Part shown: positions 54,837-64,000 of the stretch, one piece after another | How the letters are laid out: each line of letters opens with the position of its first letter | Position numbering within the stretch: the first letter of the stretch is position 1 | Assembly: GCF_022810765.1 (NCBI RefSeq) | Contig: NZ_CP094494.1 | Location: forward strand, 3,100,001 to 3,164,000 | DNA length: 64,000 bases | Direction: 5' to 3' | Origin: Winogradskyella sp. MH6 | GTDB taxonomy: Bacteria; Bacteroidota; Bacteroidia; Flavobacteriales; Flavobacteriaceae | The notes under the pieces: model-generated | What the model was told of the DNA's origin: nothing | Seen by the model: the letters and a program-made list of their open reading frames with translations, nothing else | Database searches by the model: none | Program-made: the position numbers and the translations under genes

Positions 54837-54907
54837 TTTTTCTAAAGCATTAGACCAAAAAATTCTAGATGAGCTAGAATTGGGTAAATCTAAAAACCTA
54901 TTACATT

Positions 54908-55564
54908 ATGAAAAGCAAATTACTTTTTACAGCAATGATGTTAGTTGGACTAACGTCTGCCACAGCAACAACAGCAGGAGATGCTGTTTTAAATGGGGAA
55001 GATTTAAAAACTAATCGTTATAGTTTTACACAACCAATATCGTTTGTAGAACGAGGTATAGAATTTTTAATCTTTCCAGATGGAAGCTTCGACTTTAATA
55101 CCGAAGTATTTACTACCATTACCGATAATGACGATTATTATTACAAGCGAAACAGACGTAGTACAAACCGAACGTATGGAGCACCAGGTGTTAACCAAAA
55201 TCTTACTGATAGAGGTGTAATTATTAGACATGATAGATCTGGTAAAGTTAGACGAATTGGTAATGTATTCATCAATTATGACAGACATGGACGTATTAAA
55301 CGTGCAGGATCCGTTTACATAAGCTACAAAAGAAATGGAACCTTAAGACAAGTTGGTGGTTTAAGAGTTAATTACAATGGTAGAGGACAAATTGTTCATA
55401 CCTCAGGTGTTGTTAATCAATACAACTCCACACTCATCTATGGTATGGATTATAGTAATGGAAACCACAATACTATTGGTTTTCATGAGATTGAAAATTA
55501 TGATGAGGATTATTACTACTATAAAAAAAATGGTAAGATCAAAAAAAGTAAAAAACGAAGATAA
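54908..55564 (+). CDS. Exported protein with GxVxIxY-type repeats, paralogue of the 57386 gene product
   Basis: 218 residues. Signal peptide (about 1-22). Then FVERGIEFLIFPDGSFDFN, shared in form with EGGIEFSVYRDGQFDFY of the paralogue, and three to four short repeats (VRRIGNVFINYDRHGRI, KRAGSVYISYKRNGTL, RQVGGLRVNYNGRGQI). The end is strongly acidic/aromatic then basic (YDEDYYYYKK ... KKSKKRR). The repeats suggest a beta-strand ladder, perhaps YD-repeat-like. Function unknown; periplasm or surface is likely. Confidence 0.75.
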   Translation: MKSKLLFTAMMLVGLTSATATTAGDAVLNGEDLKTNRYSFTQPISFVERGIEFLIFPDGSFDFNTEVFTTITDNDDYYYKRNRRSTNRTYGAPGVNQNLTDRGVIIRHDRSGKVRRIGNVFINYDRHGRIKRAGSVYISYKRNGTLRQVGGLRVNYNGRGQIVHTSGVVNQYNSTLIYGMDYSNGNHNTIGFHEIENYDEDYYYYKKNGKIKKSKKRR

Positions 55565-55568
55565 TAGT

Positions 55569-55600
55569 TAAGCTCATCCCTATATATTAATATGAGCTTA
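55569..55600 (+). terminator. Hairpin after the exported-protein gene
   Basis: Perfect 9 bp stem TAAGCTCAT/ATGAGCTTA, 14 bp loop, starting 5 bp after the stop. A second, stronger terminator follows, so this may be an mRNA 3'-end stabiliser. Confidence 0.6.
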
Positions 55601-55601
55601 T

Positions 55602-55640
55602 TTAATCCCAAAGTGCTTCCCCAAGCCTTTGGGATTTTTT
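55602..55640 (+). terminator. Intrinsic terminator after the exported-protein gene
   Basis: Stem AATCCCAAAG / CTTTGGGATT with a 17-18 nt loop, followed by a T run. Confidence 0.85.
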
Positions 55641-55717
55641 TATTTCACTATAATTAGATGTAACAAAACGTTAACCTTCAACGGTCTTATATTTTAATCT
55701 ATGTTGCCCAAAAAAGT

Positions 55718-56302
55718 TTAGTCTATTTGCTTTTTCAGTTCCTCAAGATGCTTTTCCTTTCTAAAAGATTTATAACGTCTACAAAACTTGGTGTGGTATT
55801 GGTGATTCTGCATAAAGTTAATTTGAATTGAATTCCATTCACTCCTAGTTAGGTTTGGGTTGTAATGTTTTAACTCTTTATAGAGCAACTCACTTACAGT
55901 TTTAAAATGTTTTGTCCCTAGGTATTCTAAGTCGGCATCAGCTAGAATTTTCTCTAAGTGCGTTTTGGGATATTGTGGAATTTTAGTTGCCATAATCATT
56001 CCGCAGATAATGTCAACATCTTCTCCTGAAATACCATACTTTTGCAATTCATTTCTAGCTATATCACATCCTATCGCTTCATGCTCTATATTGGATTTTG
56101 TAAAACCAATGTCGTGATATAAAGCTGCTATTTTTAATAAAAACAAATCATGACCAGAAACTTGTTCTTTTGAAGCTATATAGATTGCTTTTTCTAAAAC
56201 GTACTTGGTGTGTTCAACACTATGATACTTTAAATAATTGGGCAACTTATCTTTTAAAGTTTTAAGAACTTGGTTCTGTAGTGTAGAAAATGATAATTTC
56301 AT
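55718..56302 (-). CDS. HD domain phosphohydrolase
   Basis: 194 residues. HD ligands H in YHSVEHTKYVLEKA, the HD pair in ALYHDIGFTKS, and D in ILADADLEYLG. Members hydrolyse nucleotides or other phosphates; substrate is unknown. Its ATG overlaps the stop of the YitT gene by one base (TGATG), so the two are coupled. Confidence 0.87.
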   Translation of the reverse strand: MKLSFSTLQNQVLKTLKDKLPNYLKYHSVEHTKYVLEKAIYIASKEQVSGHDLFLLKIAALYHDIGFTKSNIEHEAIGCDIARNELQKYGISGEDVDIICGMIMATKIPQYPKTHLEKILADADLEYLGTKHFKTVSELLYKELKHYNPNLTRSEWNSIQINFMQNHQYHTKFCRRYKSFRKEKHLEELKKQID

Positions 56303-57192
56303 CAGTGACTAGGCTTTCTACTTAAAATGCCTCCACCTACTTCACTAATGTTCTGTACAAACATAAAAGCTTTAGGATCTTTTTCTGAAATAGCTTTTTT
56401 GATTTTATGAACTTCTAATCGGGTTACTACAGCCACGATGATATCACAATCGTGTTTGACACCAAATGTACCAGGAAGATTTCCACGTTCTCCTTTATAG
56501 ACTGTAATGGCTTTGTTAAAATCGTTTACTATCATTGCTTTTATCATTTCGGAATTGGGTGAAATAATCGTTAAAGAGATTAGTTTTTCAAATCCGTCAA
56601 CCACATAATCTGAAACTTTTACAGCTGTAAAAAAGGTAAGAATAGAATACATGGCTTTTTCTAATCCGAGAAATATGGCAATAACTAAGAATATTGTGGT
56701 ATTAATAGCCATGATAATTTCTGAAGTTGTTAAACCAAACCTTTTGTTGGTAAATTCCGCAATAATTTCCAAACCATCAATAACACCTCCGCCTCTAATT
56801 ACAAAGCCAATACCCAAGCCGACAAAAACACCACCAAAAGCTGCAACCAAAAAATGATCTTTAGTAACTGCTGGTATAGGTAGCACAATTAAGGCAACTC
56901 CCAACAAAACCAAAGATAACAAGGAATGCATGGCGAAATTTTTACCTATTCGTTTAAATCCTATCATTACAAAAGGAATATTTAATAACAACAAAGGAAT
57001 CCATACATCTATGTGGTAAAACTCGTGTACCAAAATGGATATTCCCAGTAAACCACCATCTAAAAAATGGTTTGGAATCATAAATCCCTTAATGGCAACA
57101 ACGGCACATACGACACCAATAAGTTTTAAGAGTAACGATTTGAAAGAGAAGATTGTACGCCAATCGAGTGGTTCTGTTAAAGTAGCATTCAT
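56302..57192 (-). CDS. YitT family membrane protein (DUF161/DUF2179)
   Basis: 296 residues. Five to six membrane helices with the IKGFMIPNHFLDGGLLGISI opening typical of YitT, then a cytoplasmic DUF2179 domain (TVYKGERGNLPGTFGVKHDCDIIVAVV). Transport role proposed for the family but unproven. Upstream member of the pair with the HD protein. Confidence 0.87.
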   Translation of the reverse strand: MNATLTEPLDWRTIFSFKSLLLKLIGVVCAVVAIKGFMIPNHFLDGGLLGISILVHEFYHIDVWIPLLLLNIPFVMIGFKRIGKNFAMHSLLSLVLLGVALIVLPIPAVTKDHFLVAAFGGVFVGLGIGFVIRGGGVIDGLEIIAEFTNKRFGLTTSEIIMAINTTIFLVIAIFLGLEKAMYSILTFFTAVKVSDYVVDGFEKLISLTIISPNSEMIKAMIVNDFNKAITVYKGERGNLPGTFGVKHDCDIIVAVVTRLEVHKIKKAISEKDPKAFMFVQNISEVGGGILSRKPSH

Positions 57193-57332
57193 AACATTTT
57201 GGTTGGTTAGAATTTAACTGAGTTACTAAAATACTGTTTTTAACATTGAGTATCTGCTAACTCTAATTAAAACTATTAAAAGCACTTTTTAAAATATTGT
57301 TTTTCAGCACATTAAACTTACATCTATTTTTT

Positions 57333-57347
57333 TGGCACGCTGTTTGA
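57333..57347 (+). promoter_or_regulatory. Sigma-54-type -24/-12 promoter
   Basis: TGGCACG, 4 bp, TTGA, same spacing as at 54822, with a T run ahead in both. The leader to the ATG at 57386 is about 30 nt. Confidence 0.6.
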
Positions 57348-57385
57348 TTCTTAGTAAATGAGTTTAATTTAATACCCTTTTAACT

Positions 57386-58657
57386 ATGAAACGGATTCTA
57401 TTTTTATTTGCAAGTATAGTAGCTTTTAGCTCTGCTGCATTCGCAACAACTACAACCACATCAGAAGCTAATGCTTCAACAAATAACTATGTGAGAGGTT
57501 ATGGTAATTCTTTCATATTTACAGAAGGAGGTATTGAGTTTTCTGTTTACAGAGATGGTCAGTTCGACTTTTATATTCCGGATTACGGACCAGATGTAAA
57601 TGTCAATATAGATGCACCTGGTTTTACACTCAGTTTTAATTCTGGATACAATTATAACCCTTATGTACAGTACGATAGTTTTGGTGCCATTATTCAAATT
57701 GAAAACACTCCAATCTACTATGATTTTTATGGAAGAGTGAACCAAATAGGTGACATCTTCATTACATATAATAGTTTTAATAGAATTAGCAGAATCGGTG
57801 GATTAAATGTATACTACAGAAACAATGTGTATTGGAGATACGATGGATACATAAATATCTATAACAGAGCTTATGTTTACAGACCTTGGCACAGATTCTA
57901 TATTATTCCACCAGTAAACTATTGTGTAGTTAATGTAAATCCATACAGACAATATTATACACCTGTAAGACATATATGGTACAGACCATATAGAAACAAT
58001 GTAAGATATTATAATGTTAATACAGGAAGACGAGGAAACACTCAAGTTGTAAGAAGAAATAGTAGTAGCAGTTATGTACAAACTCCTAGAAACAGTAGAG
58101 AGCGTACATTACAAAGAACGGTTAGTACAAGAAATGCAGAAATTACAAGAACACGCACAACACGTTTAGCAGAACAAACTACCACACGTACAACAAGAAG
58201 TACAGCTTCTCGTAATTCTGAGGCTAATACATCTCGTACAGTTACCAGAGATAATAACACCTCAGGAACACGTTCTACAAATCGAATTTCTTCTCCAAAT
58301 ACAAGAAGCAATAATGATAGTAGAACCATTAGAACAACAAGATCTAGTAACAAAGTATCTACACCAACAAGATCTACACGTTCTAACAGCATCTCTAGAA
58401 GTACAAACTCTAGAAATAATGTGACCAGAAGCAATAGTTCTGTGTCTAATAAAGTAAATAGAACAAAAAGTACTTCGGTATCAAAACCAAATAGAACTAA
58501 TTCTCGTACATATAACAGAAGTAGTTCGCAAAGTAGCAGACAACGAAGTACAGTTCAAAACAAAAGACAATCATCTTCTGTTTCGGCAAGATCTAACACA
58601 AGTAGAAAAAGCAACCAAAGTTCTACAAGATCAAGCTCAAGACGAACTAGAGGATAA
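57386..58657 (+). CDS. Exported protein with basic Ser/Thr/Arg/Asn-rich tail
   Basis: 423 residues. Signal peptide (about 1-20); a folded N-terminal part (about 40-215) starting FTEGGIEFSVYRDGQFDFYI, rich in Tyr/Asn, with repeats like VNQIGDIFITYNSFNRI and SRIGGLNVYYR matching the paralogue at 54908. The last 200 residues are low-complexity and very basic (runs such as TRTTRLAEQTTTRTTRS and SSSRRTRG), with no hydrophobic core. It may bind an acidic surface polysaccharide or nucleic acid; that is inference. No T9SS tail. Confidence 0.75.
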   Translation: MKRILFLFASIVAFSSAAFATTTTTSEANASTNNYVRGYGNSFIFTEGGIEFSVYRDGQFDFYIPDYGPDVNVNIDAPGFTLSFNSGYNYNPYVQYDSFGAIIQIENTPIYYDFYGRVNQIGDIFITYNSFNRISRIGGLNVYYRNNVYWRYDGYINIYNRAYVYRPWHRFYIIPPVNYCVVNVNPYRQYYTPVRHIWYRPYRNNVRYYNVNTGRRGNTQVVRRNSSSSYVQTPRNSRERTLQRTVSTRNAEITRTRTTRLAEQTTTRTTRSTASRNSEANTSRTVTRDNNTSGTRSTNRISSPNTRSNNDSRTIRTTRSSNKVSTPTRSTRSNSISRSTNSRNNVTRSNSSVSNKVNRTKSTSVSKPNRTNSRTYNRSSSQSSRQRSTVQNKRQSSSVSARSNTSRKSNQSSTRSSSRRTRG

Positions 58658-58694
58658 AAGATAAAATATGATTTTTTTGGTTGGTTAGTAGAAG

Positions 58695-58730
58695 TCCCGT
58701 ATGATGTATGCCTCAGAGCACCTTACGGGA
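58695..58730 (+). terminator. Possible terminator after the 57386 gene
   Basis: Stem TCCCGTA/TACGGGA with a 22 bp loop, followed by T-rich DNA. Weaker than the other terminators. Confidence 0.45.
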
Positions 58731-58751
58731 TTTCTCGTTTATAAAAAGTAT

Positions 58752-60209
58752 CTAAAATTTTAGGTGCTTTTTTATTTGCATAGATATATCTTCTGAAATA
58801 TTCATCTTGAGTACTAATGCAAAATATACTATCAATATCATGACAGATTTTAAAGCAATATTCACCACAGGATGAAACGGAAATTCCCAAAAATACATCG
58901 CTAAAATCATTACCATAAGTAGCAAAACTATCTTTAAGGTTGATATTGAAAATGGCTGAACATTAAGCTTCTGCTTTACGAAAACAATCTTAATGGTATT
59001 ATAAACCACAACAGCCAAAAAGGTCGCAAATGCCGAGCCTTCTATTCCATAAATAGGTATAAATATAAAATTGAGTACGATAGCTAAAACGGCTAGTAAT
59101 ACACCAAAAAACAGTACCATTTTATAATAATCGCTATTAAATAAAATGGCATTATTATTACCTAAACTATTATCGTATAACTTAGCGAGACTCACTATAA
59201 GAACTACAAATAGTCCTCCAGTAAATTCCTCTGGAAGAATTTTATAGAGTTCGTTGATATTTAGAATAATTAAAAGAAAAATAAAACCACTTATCACCAA
59301 CAGACTTATAGAACTTCGTTTGTATAAGTTCTCTAACGAAGTTATGTCTTTATCATTCAAGTATTTTGCGGTTAAAGGCATCATGATCTGATGCATAGAA
59401 CGTTGTGGCACAGCAATAACAGTTGCGATAAAAATTGCAACACTGTAATAAGCCACTTGCTCAATATCTTCTAGCATAAGACCAATCATAAACTTATCTA
59501 TATCTAAAATTAGCATGGCAACAGAACCAGCAATAATCATCAACAACGCATACTTTATAATATTTGATAGTCCATTAATTGTTTCAAACTTTAGCTTTGG
59601 AAACCGTACCGAATACGCATACAATTTCATAATCATCATACGTAACACATAAACACCAACTAAAGCTAAAATAAACTGTTCTGCAGTCAACCATTCTAAA
59701 TACACTAAAAACAACAAAATCATTATGCAGAAACGATGAAAAATTTCTTTCATCACATTGCCAAAAACAGTTTTAAGTTGCACTTTAGACCAAGCAAAAA
59801 ATATTTCGAAATATGCCATGGCTACAGCCAAAACAAATATGTGCCAGAGATAATTTCCAGCAATATTATTCTCGTTTGAAAGTAGTCTTGAAATACTTTC
59901 ATAAGACAAGAAACCAATTATCATTGCAGGAATTATAAAGACAAATGGCAAAAACAACATCAACGTTAAAAAACTATTGATGCTATTTTTTGTCTTAAAT
60001 GTTGAATAATATTTTATAATGGCATTGTGGACTCCAAATGCCATAAAAGGCATCATAATATTGGCTGCAGATAACACAAATGCAACCAAACCGTAATATT
60101 CATCAGTTAAAAAATTAGTGTATAAGAAAAGGGTATTTATGGCACCAATACCAAAACCAAAATAGGTACTTATTGTGTTTTTAAACGATTGATTTAATAC
60201 GATTCCCAT
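58752..60209 (-). CDS. Oligosaccharide flippase / polysaccharide biosynthesis membrane protein
   Basis: 485 residues with about 12-14 membrane helices; LYTNFLTDEYYGLVAFVLSA and the overall MOP-type pattern match a Wzx/RfbX-like flippase. Distinct from the flippase at 4140. Last gene of a leftward operon: YfhO-like, GT4, flippase (38 bp after the GT4 stop). Confidence 0.85.
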   Translation of the reverse strand: MGIVLNQSFKNTISTYFGFGIGAINTLFLYTNFLTDEYYGLVAFVLSAANIMMPFMAFGVHNAIIKYYSTFKTKNSINSFLTLMLFLPFVFIIPAMIIGFLSYESISRLLSNENNIAGNYLWHIFVLAVAMAYFEIFFAWSKVQLKTVFGNVMKEIFHRFCIMILLFLVYLEWLTAEQFILALVGVYVLRMMIMKLYAYSVRFPKLKFETINGLSNIIKYALLMIIAGSVAMLILDIDKFMIGLMLEDIEQVAYYSVAIFIATVIAVPQRSMHQIMMPLTAKYLNDKDITSLENLYKRSSISLLVISGFIFLLIILNINELYKILPEEFTGGLFVVLIVSLAKLYDNSLGNNNAILFNSDYYKMVLFFGVLLAVLAIVLNFIFIPIYGIEGSAFATFLAVVVYNTIKIVFVKQKLNVQPFSISTLKIVLLLMVMILAMYFWEFPFHPVVNIALKSVMILIVYFALVLKMNISEDISMQIKKHLKF

Positions 60210-60247
60210 GATACCGCAAAATACAACTTAAGACGTTAACTTGAAGC

Positions 60248-61537
60248 TTACAGTCCCTTTATAACTTCACTTAGGCGCTTTGTCAATGCTTTTCTACTGT
60301 ATGGTTGTAATCCTATAGCATGTACATTAAGATTGTTACTTAAATAAGTATCAAAATAGGACAGTATTTGAGTCTTTAACGTTTCCTTTTGATGATAATT
60401 AAAATACACACCTGTATTGGTCTTTGTAATGATTTGTTGCACATCAGAATCTTCTGGACCAATAGCAAGAATAGGTGTTTCTGAAATTAAGTATTCAAAT
60501 AATTTACCTGGAATAATGGCTTTGGTATCTTCAGAATCAATTTCAATCAATAATAATAAGCGCGATTGCATTTGAAATTTTATAGCATCATCATGACTCA
60601 CATAACCAACACGATTTACATGATTTTTTAAACCTGAAGAGTAAATTGACTCTAGCACATCGTCACTTATCACACCTATAAGATTTAGTTGAAATGCTTT
60701 TGAAAATGCTTCATTTTCAGAAATTAATTCTGAAAGAACTTCCCATAAAATCTTCGGATTTCGTTCTGACAATAACGATCCTATATGAGATAGAGTGAAT
60801 TTTTTGTCCTTCCCTTCTACTCTAACCGAATGGTTATCATATCCATTGGTAATGACCGAAATGGGTTGCTTGGTCTTGGTTGAAAATTCGTTTTTAGTGT
60901 GATTACTTGTAACGATAATAGAATCTGCTGAATTTAAAACCTGAGATTCTAATTGAAGATGCTTATGCGCTGAAGCTTTTGAAAGTTTTAAGGCTTTATG
61001 ATAACCTATCGTTGTCCAAGGATCTCTAAAATCTGCTATCCATTTGACGCTTAACTTCTGTTTTAGTTGAAGTCCTATAACATGCAAACTGTGAGGTGGT
61101 CCAGTTGTTATTATGGTTTCAATTTGATGCTTTTTTATATATTCTGAAAGAAATGCGACAGAGGGTTTAATCCAATTTTTACGCGCATCTGGAATAAAGA
61201 AATTACCACGAACATAGAGCATTAAACGCTCAATAAAGGATTGTTTTTTTGCCTTAGGAATAACTCCAGAACTTATTTTTTTAGAACTCTTTTTTGAAAA
61301 GAAACTTGCTAATTGGTAAGGCTCTTTTATGGGTTGTTTTAAAATGTTAATATCCTTTGAAACTTCATTGACCAAACTTTTATCAATGATTGGATAATTA
61401 GGATTTTCAGGACAATATACAATAGGTTCTATCCCAAACTCAGGTAAATATTTTACAAACTTAAGCCAACGTTGCACGCCTGGCCCTCCTGCTGGTGGCC
61501 AATAATATGTGATTATAAGTACTTTCTGAGGGTTCAT
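60248..61537 (-). CDS. Glycosyltransferase family 4 protein
   Basis: 429 residues. GT-B fold with the KVLIITYYWPPAGGPGVQRW opening found in Bacteroidetes GT4 enzymes, TIITTGPPHSLHVIGLQLK, and a donor half with LFEYLISETPILAIGPEDSD. Starts 8 bp after the YfhO-like stop. Donor unknown. Confidence 0.87.
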   Translation of the reverse strand: MNPQKVLIITYYWPPAGGPGVQRWLKFVKYLPEFGIEPIVYCPENPNYPIIDKSLVNEVSKDINILKQPIKEPYQLASFFSKKSSKKISSGVIPKAKKQSFIERLMLYVRGNFFIPDARKNWIKPSVAFLSEYIKKHQIETIITTGPPHSLHVIGLQLKQKLSVKWIADFRDPWTTIGYHKALKLSKASAHKHLQLESQVLNSADSIIVTSNHTKNEFSTKTKQPISVITNGYDNHSVRVEGKDKKFTLSHIGSLLSERNPKILWEVLSELISENEAFSKAFQLNLIGVISDDVLESIYSSGLKNHVNRVGYVSHDDAIKFQMQSRLLLLIEIDSEDTKAIIPGKLFEYLISETPILAIGPEDSDVQQIITKTNTGVYFNYHQKETLKTQILSYFDTYLSNNLNVHAIGLQPYSRKALTKRLSEVIKGL

Positions 61538-61545
61538 TATTAGAG

Positions 61546-63978
61546 CTAAACAACTTCCTTTTTCTTCTTAAATTGAAAAAATATACCCAACAACAATAAA
61601 ATACCCAAAACAGCAGAACTTGCTAAAGCTATTTTGCTTCCTGTTTCTACAACTTGCGGCTCAAACTTAAACTCAATAGTATGCTTTCCTTTAGGAACTT
61701 CCATGCCTCGTAACACATAATTAACTCTAATATGTGGTTTTAATTCTCCATCGATATAGGCATTCCATCCATCTTTATAATAGATTTCAGAGAAAACTGC
61801 AAAACCATCGTTTGCATTATTAGATTCGTATTTAAAGTAATTTGGCTTAAACGCTTTAAGTTCTATTGAAGCTGTTGAGTCTACTTTAAATTTTAAAACT
61901 TCCGGATGACTACTAAATTCTGACATTGTAGTAACTGCCCTATGTTTTGTGTCCAAACTATCCAAAGCTTTTATTTCTTCGTTGGCACTTGGTAATTCTT
62001 CTAACTCACTAACAAACCATGCATTACCATTGGCATCTGGGTTGTCATAAGGGAATATCTGTCCTTGATCTTCAGCAATAATATACTTGGTATTCAGCAT
62101 ATTGAGAACATTCATATTATTGTTATAAATATGAAATTCCATCAGCTCATTATATCGTCCCAATTTTGCAGCATGATATCCAAATAGAGAATTATGAAAA
62201 TAGGCTGCTCTCGCTGGTTGACGTTGACCCTGAGTTGACATGTCTAGTACTCTGAAATGCCCTTTATCCTTTAAAATTTCTTTATCAGCAGCATTTGGTT
62301 GGTATGGTCTATCAACTTTTAGTGCCGAAACAAAATTATCGTTATTAACGTAATTTCTATCTATAGAAACTAAATCGAAAAGTATTAAAACGGCAAAGAC
62401 CACAACCACTAGACTTTCTGATAATTTCTTCTTTAAAAAGTAATAAATAGTACCAGCAGATAAGAGTACTAATGCCAAAGATCTTATGGTATCGGTATTA
62501 AAAAGCGATTTTCTGTCTTCAATTAATGCCTCTACGAGCATTTCAGGAATTCCTTGATCTCTAAAGCTTGTAAAATCAAAAAACACAGATTTAAACAGCA
62601 AAAAGACAACACATAAACCTCCAGTTATAGCAACAGTGTACTTAAGTGCTTTTAGCTTTTGTTCTTCTTTTTCAAAATCATTAAATAATCGTACTAGAGC
62701 AAAAATTCCAAGTATAGGAATACACAATTCTAACAACACCTGAATTGATGTTACTGCTCTAAACTTGTCATAAAGCGGCACATAGTCTATAAAGAAGTTT
62801 GTTATAAAACTAAAAGGTTCTGTTTTTCCGTAGGATAACAATAGCGAAAATATTGTACCAGCAACTAGCCACCTTTTTAAGCGTCCTTTTACCAAAAACA
62901 AACCAAGAACAAACAAAAACAGAATAACTGCTCCCACATAAGCTGGTGCTTCTACAATGGGTTGATTTCCCCAATACATTGGTGCATTTTTAGAAAGCTC
63001 TAAAGCTTCAATAGGCGAAGCTCCCATAGTAACGTAGGTTTTATAAGTTTCAGAATCTTTACCAATATCTTCGGTATTTCCGCCACCCATAAAACGCGGA
63101 ATGAATAGATTAAACGTTTCTGCCAATCCGTAACTATATTCCGTAATGTAATCTTTTTCTAAACCTGAAGTGGCTTCTTTTGGTGAACCATCAGGATTTA
63201 TAGTTAATTCACTCTTTCCTCTCGTACTTTCCTTTGCATACTCTTGAGTCGCCATTAAATTGGTAGCATTGAGTCCAACCGCTAATAAAGCTGCTACAGT
63301 TAACAATCCGACAGATTTAAAAAAATAAGGTAGAACTTGTTTTTTGTAGGCATCGATTAAATACACAATACCTAAAATGATTACCAAAAACAGTAAATAA
63401 TAAGTCATCTGAGGATGATTAGCCACAATCTCTAAACCTAAAGCAATAACTGTGAGCAAAAATCCTATCACGTATTTTTTTCTAAAGGTGAGAATTATTC
63501 CTGCTAAAACCATTGGCATATAAGCAATAGCATGGGCTTTAGCATTATGACCAACTCCTAATATGATAATAAGATAGGTAGAAAAACCAAAGGCTAATGC
63601 ACCAAGTGCAGAAAGTTTATAATCTACTTTAAGCGATAACAGCAAAATGTAAAACCCTATAAAATAGAGAAACAAATAATCTGCTGGTCTGGGTAAAAAT
63701 CGTAACGATAAATCGAGTTTTTTAATGTAATTATGAGGATACTGAGCACCTAATTGATAGGTTGGCATACCACCAAAAGCGCTATTGGTCCAATAGGTTT
63801 CTTCACCAGTTGCTTGCGCAAAATCCTTTTGCTGCTGAGCCATACCAATGTAATGCATAATATCGCTCTGAAAAATCTTTTTGCCTTGTAAAACTGGACT
63901 AAAATAGGCTAATGATAATACAACAAACCCTATAACAACTAGAATGTGTGGTAAAATTCGTTTGAATGAAAATGACAT
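61546..63978 (-). CDS. YfhO-like integral membrane protein
   Basis: 810 residues with 11-13 membrane helices and a C-terminal beta domain (about 680-785, ending YKDGWNAYIDGELKPHIRVN ... PKGKHTIEFKFEP) that is the YfhO family hallmark. LVGHNAKAHAIAY-type and NSAFGGMPTYQ segments fit GT-C-like fold proteins that may transfer sugars to wall or teichoic polymers in Firmicutes. First gene of the second polysaccharide operon; its promoter lies at or beyond the window edge. Confidence 0.87.
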   Translation of the reverse strand: MSFSFKRILPHILVVIGFVVLSLAYFSPVLQGKKIFQSDIMHYIGMAQQQKDFAQATGEETYWTNSAFGGMPTYQLGAQYPHNYIKKLDLSLRFLPRPADYLFLYFIGFYILLLSLKVDYKLSALGALAFGFSTYLIIILGVGHNAKAHAIAYMPMVLAGIILTFRKKYVIGFLLTVIALGLEIVANHPQMTYYLLFLVIILGIVYLIDAYKKQVLPYFFKSVGLLTVAALLAVGLNATNLMATQEYAKESTRGKSELTINPDGSPKEATSGLEKDYITEYSYGLAETFNLFIPRFMGGGNTEDIGKDSETYKTYVTMGASPIEALELSKNAPMYWGNQPIVEAPAYVGAVILFLFVLGLFLVKGRLKRWLVAGTIFSLLLSYGKTEPFSFITNFFIDYVPLYDKFRAVTSIQVLLELCIPILGIFALVRLFNDFEKEEQKLKALKYTVAITGGLCVVFLLFKSVFFDFTSFRDQGIPEMLVEALIEDRKSLFNTDTIRSLALVLLSAGTIYYFLKKKLSESLVVVVFAVLILFDLVSIDRNYVNNDNFVSALKVDRPYQPNAADKEILKDKGHFRVLDMSTQGQRQPARAAYFHNSLFGYHAAKLGRYNELMEFHIYNNNMNVLNMLNTKYIIAEDQGQIFPYDNPDANGNAWFVSELEELPSANEEIKALDSLDTKHRAVTTMSEFSSHPEVLKFKVDSTASIELKAFKPNYFKYESNNANDGFAVFSEIYYKDGWNAYIDGELKPHIRVNYVLRGMEVPKGKHTIEFKFEPQVVETGSKIALASSAVLGILLLLGIFFQFKKKKEVV

Positions 63979-64000
63979 GAAAAAGTATCTAAAAAATTCT

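Noticed and set aside
58072..58434. Long minus-strand open frame opposite the basic tail
   Set aside because: Leu/Val-rich shadow caused by the Ser/Thr/Arg codon bias of the real gene.

Overview
The window is AT-rich chromosomal DNA from a member of the Bacteroidota, almost certainly family Flavobacteriaceae (a marine genus near Winogradskyella, Psychroserpens or Olleya is plausible, but the genus is inference). Grounds: a C-terminal type IX secretion (T9SS) sorting tail at the left edge, Bacteroidetes-type promoters (TTTG ... TAnnTTTG) directly upstream of many starts, few Shine-Dalgarno sites, and flavobacterial families (TIGR02757, DUF3667, BatA-like, YfhO-like, a parE-membrane protein-parC operon). 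I see no rRNA, tRNA, CRISPR array or prophage.

Layout. 1-3645 (minus): the 5' part of a very large secreted pectate-lyase-like protein with eight tandem Ig-like repeats and a T9SS tail. 4140-20930 (plus): a surface polysaccharide (capsule/EPS) cluster with a Wzx flippase, acetyltransferase, TupA-type ATP-grasp, three GT4 glycosyltransferases, AsnB, PglC-like phosphoglycosyltransferase, PglE-like aminotransferase, PglF-like dehydratase, Wza-type export protein, Wzc-type tyrosine kinase and a polysaccharide deacetylase. No Wzy polymerase is recognisable. 20936-33767: housekeeping (proline dehydrogenase, aroB, Lrp regulator, M14 carboxypeptidase, XRE regulator with inverted repeats around it, lipoprotein, TerC, topoisomerase IV operon, ychF). 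34155-39818: an orphan exported protein, TIGR02757, a roughly 740 bp GIY-YIG nuclease cassette packed with palindromic repeats, and an M61 peptidase. 39905-45147: GT2, then a four-gene operon (BatA-like vWA protein, dihydroorotase homologue lacking metal ligands, membrane protein, esterase). 45144-53611: MBL hydrolase, a conserved protein of unknown function, bcp, an endonuclease III with no cysteines, an ECF sigma factor with a 48-codon gene behind it, and uvrA. 53615-58657: DUF3667, YitT and HD proteins, and two paralogous exported proteins that each have a sigma-54-type -24/-12 promoter. 58752-63978 (minus): a second polysaccharide operon (YfhO-like, GT4, flippase).

How the genes work together. 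The Pgl-like trio would make an undecaprenyl-diphosphate-linked amino-dideoxy sugar, the GT4 enzymes extend it, AsnB, TupA and the acetyltransferase modify it, Wzx flips it, and Wza/Wzc export it. The most unusual signals are the GIY-YIG/palindrome cassette (37189-37926), the sigma-54 paralogue pair, the cysteine-free endonuclease III, the metal-site-less dihydroorotase homologue, and the inverted repeats around the XRE regulator gene.
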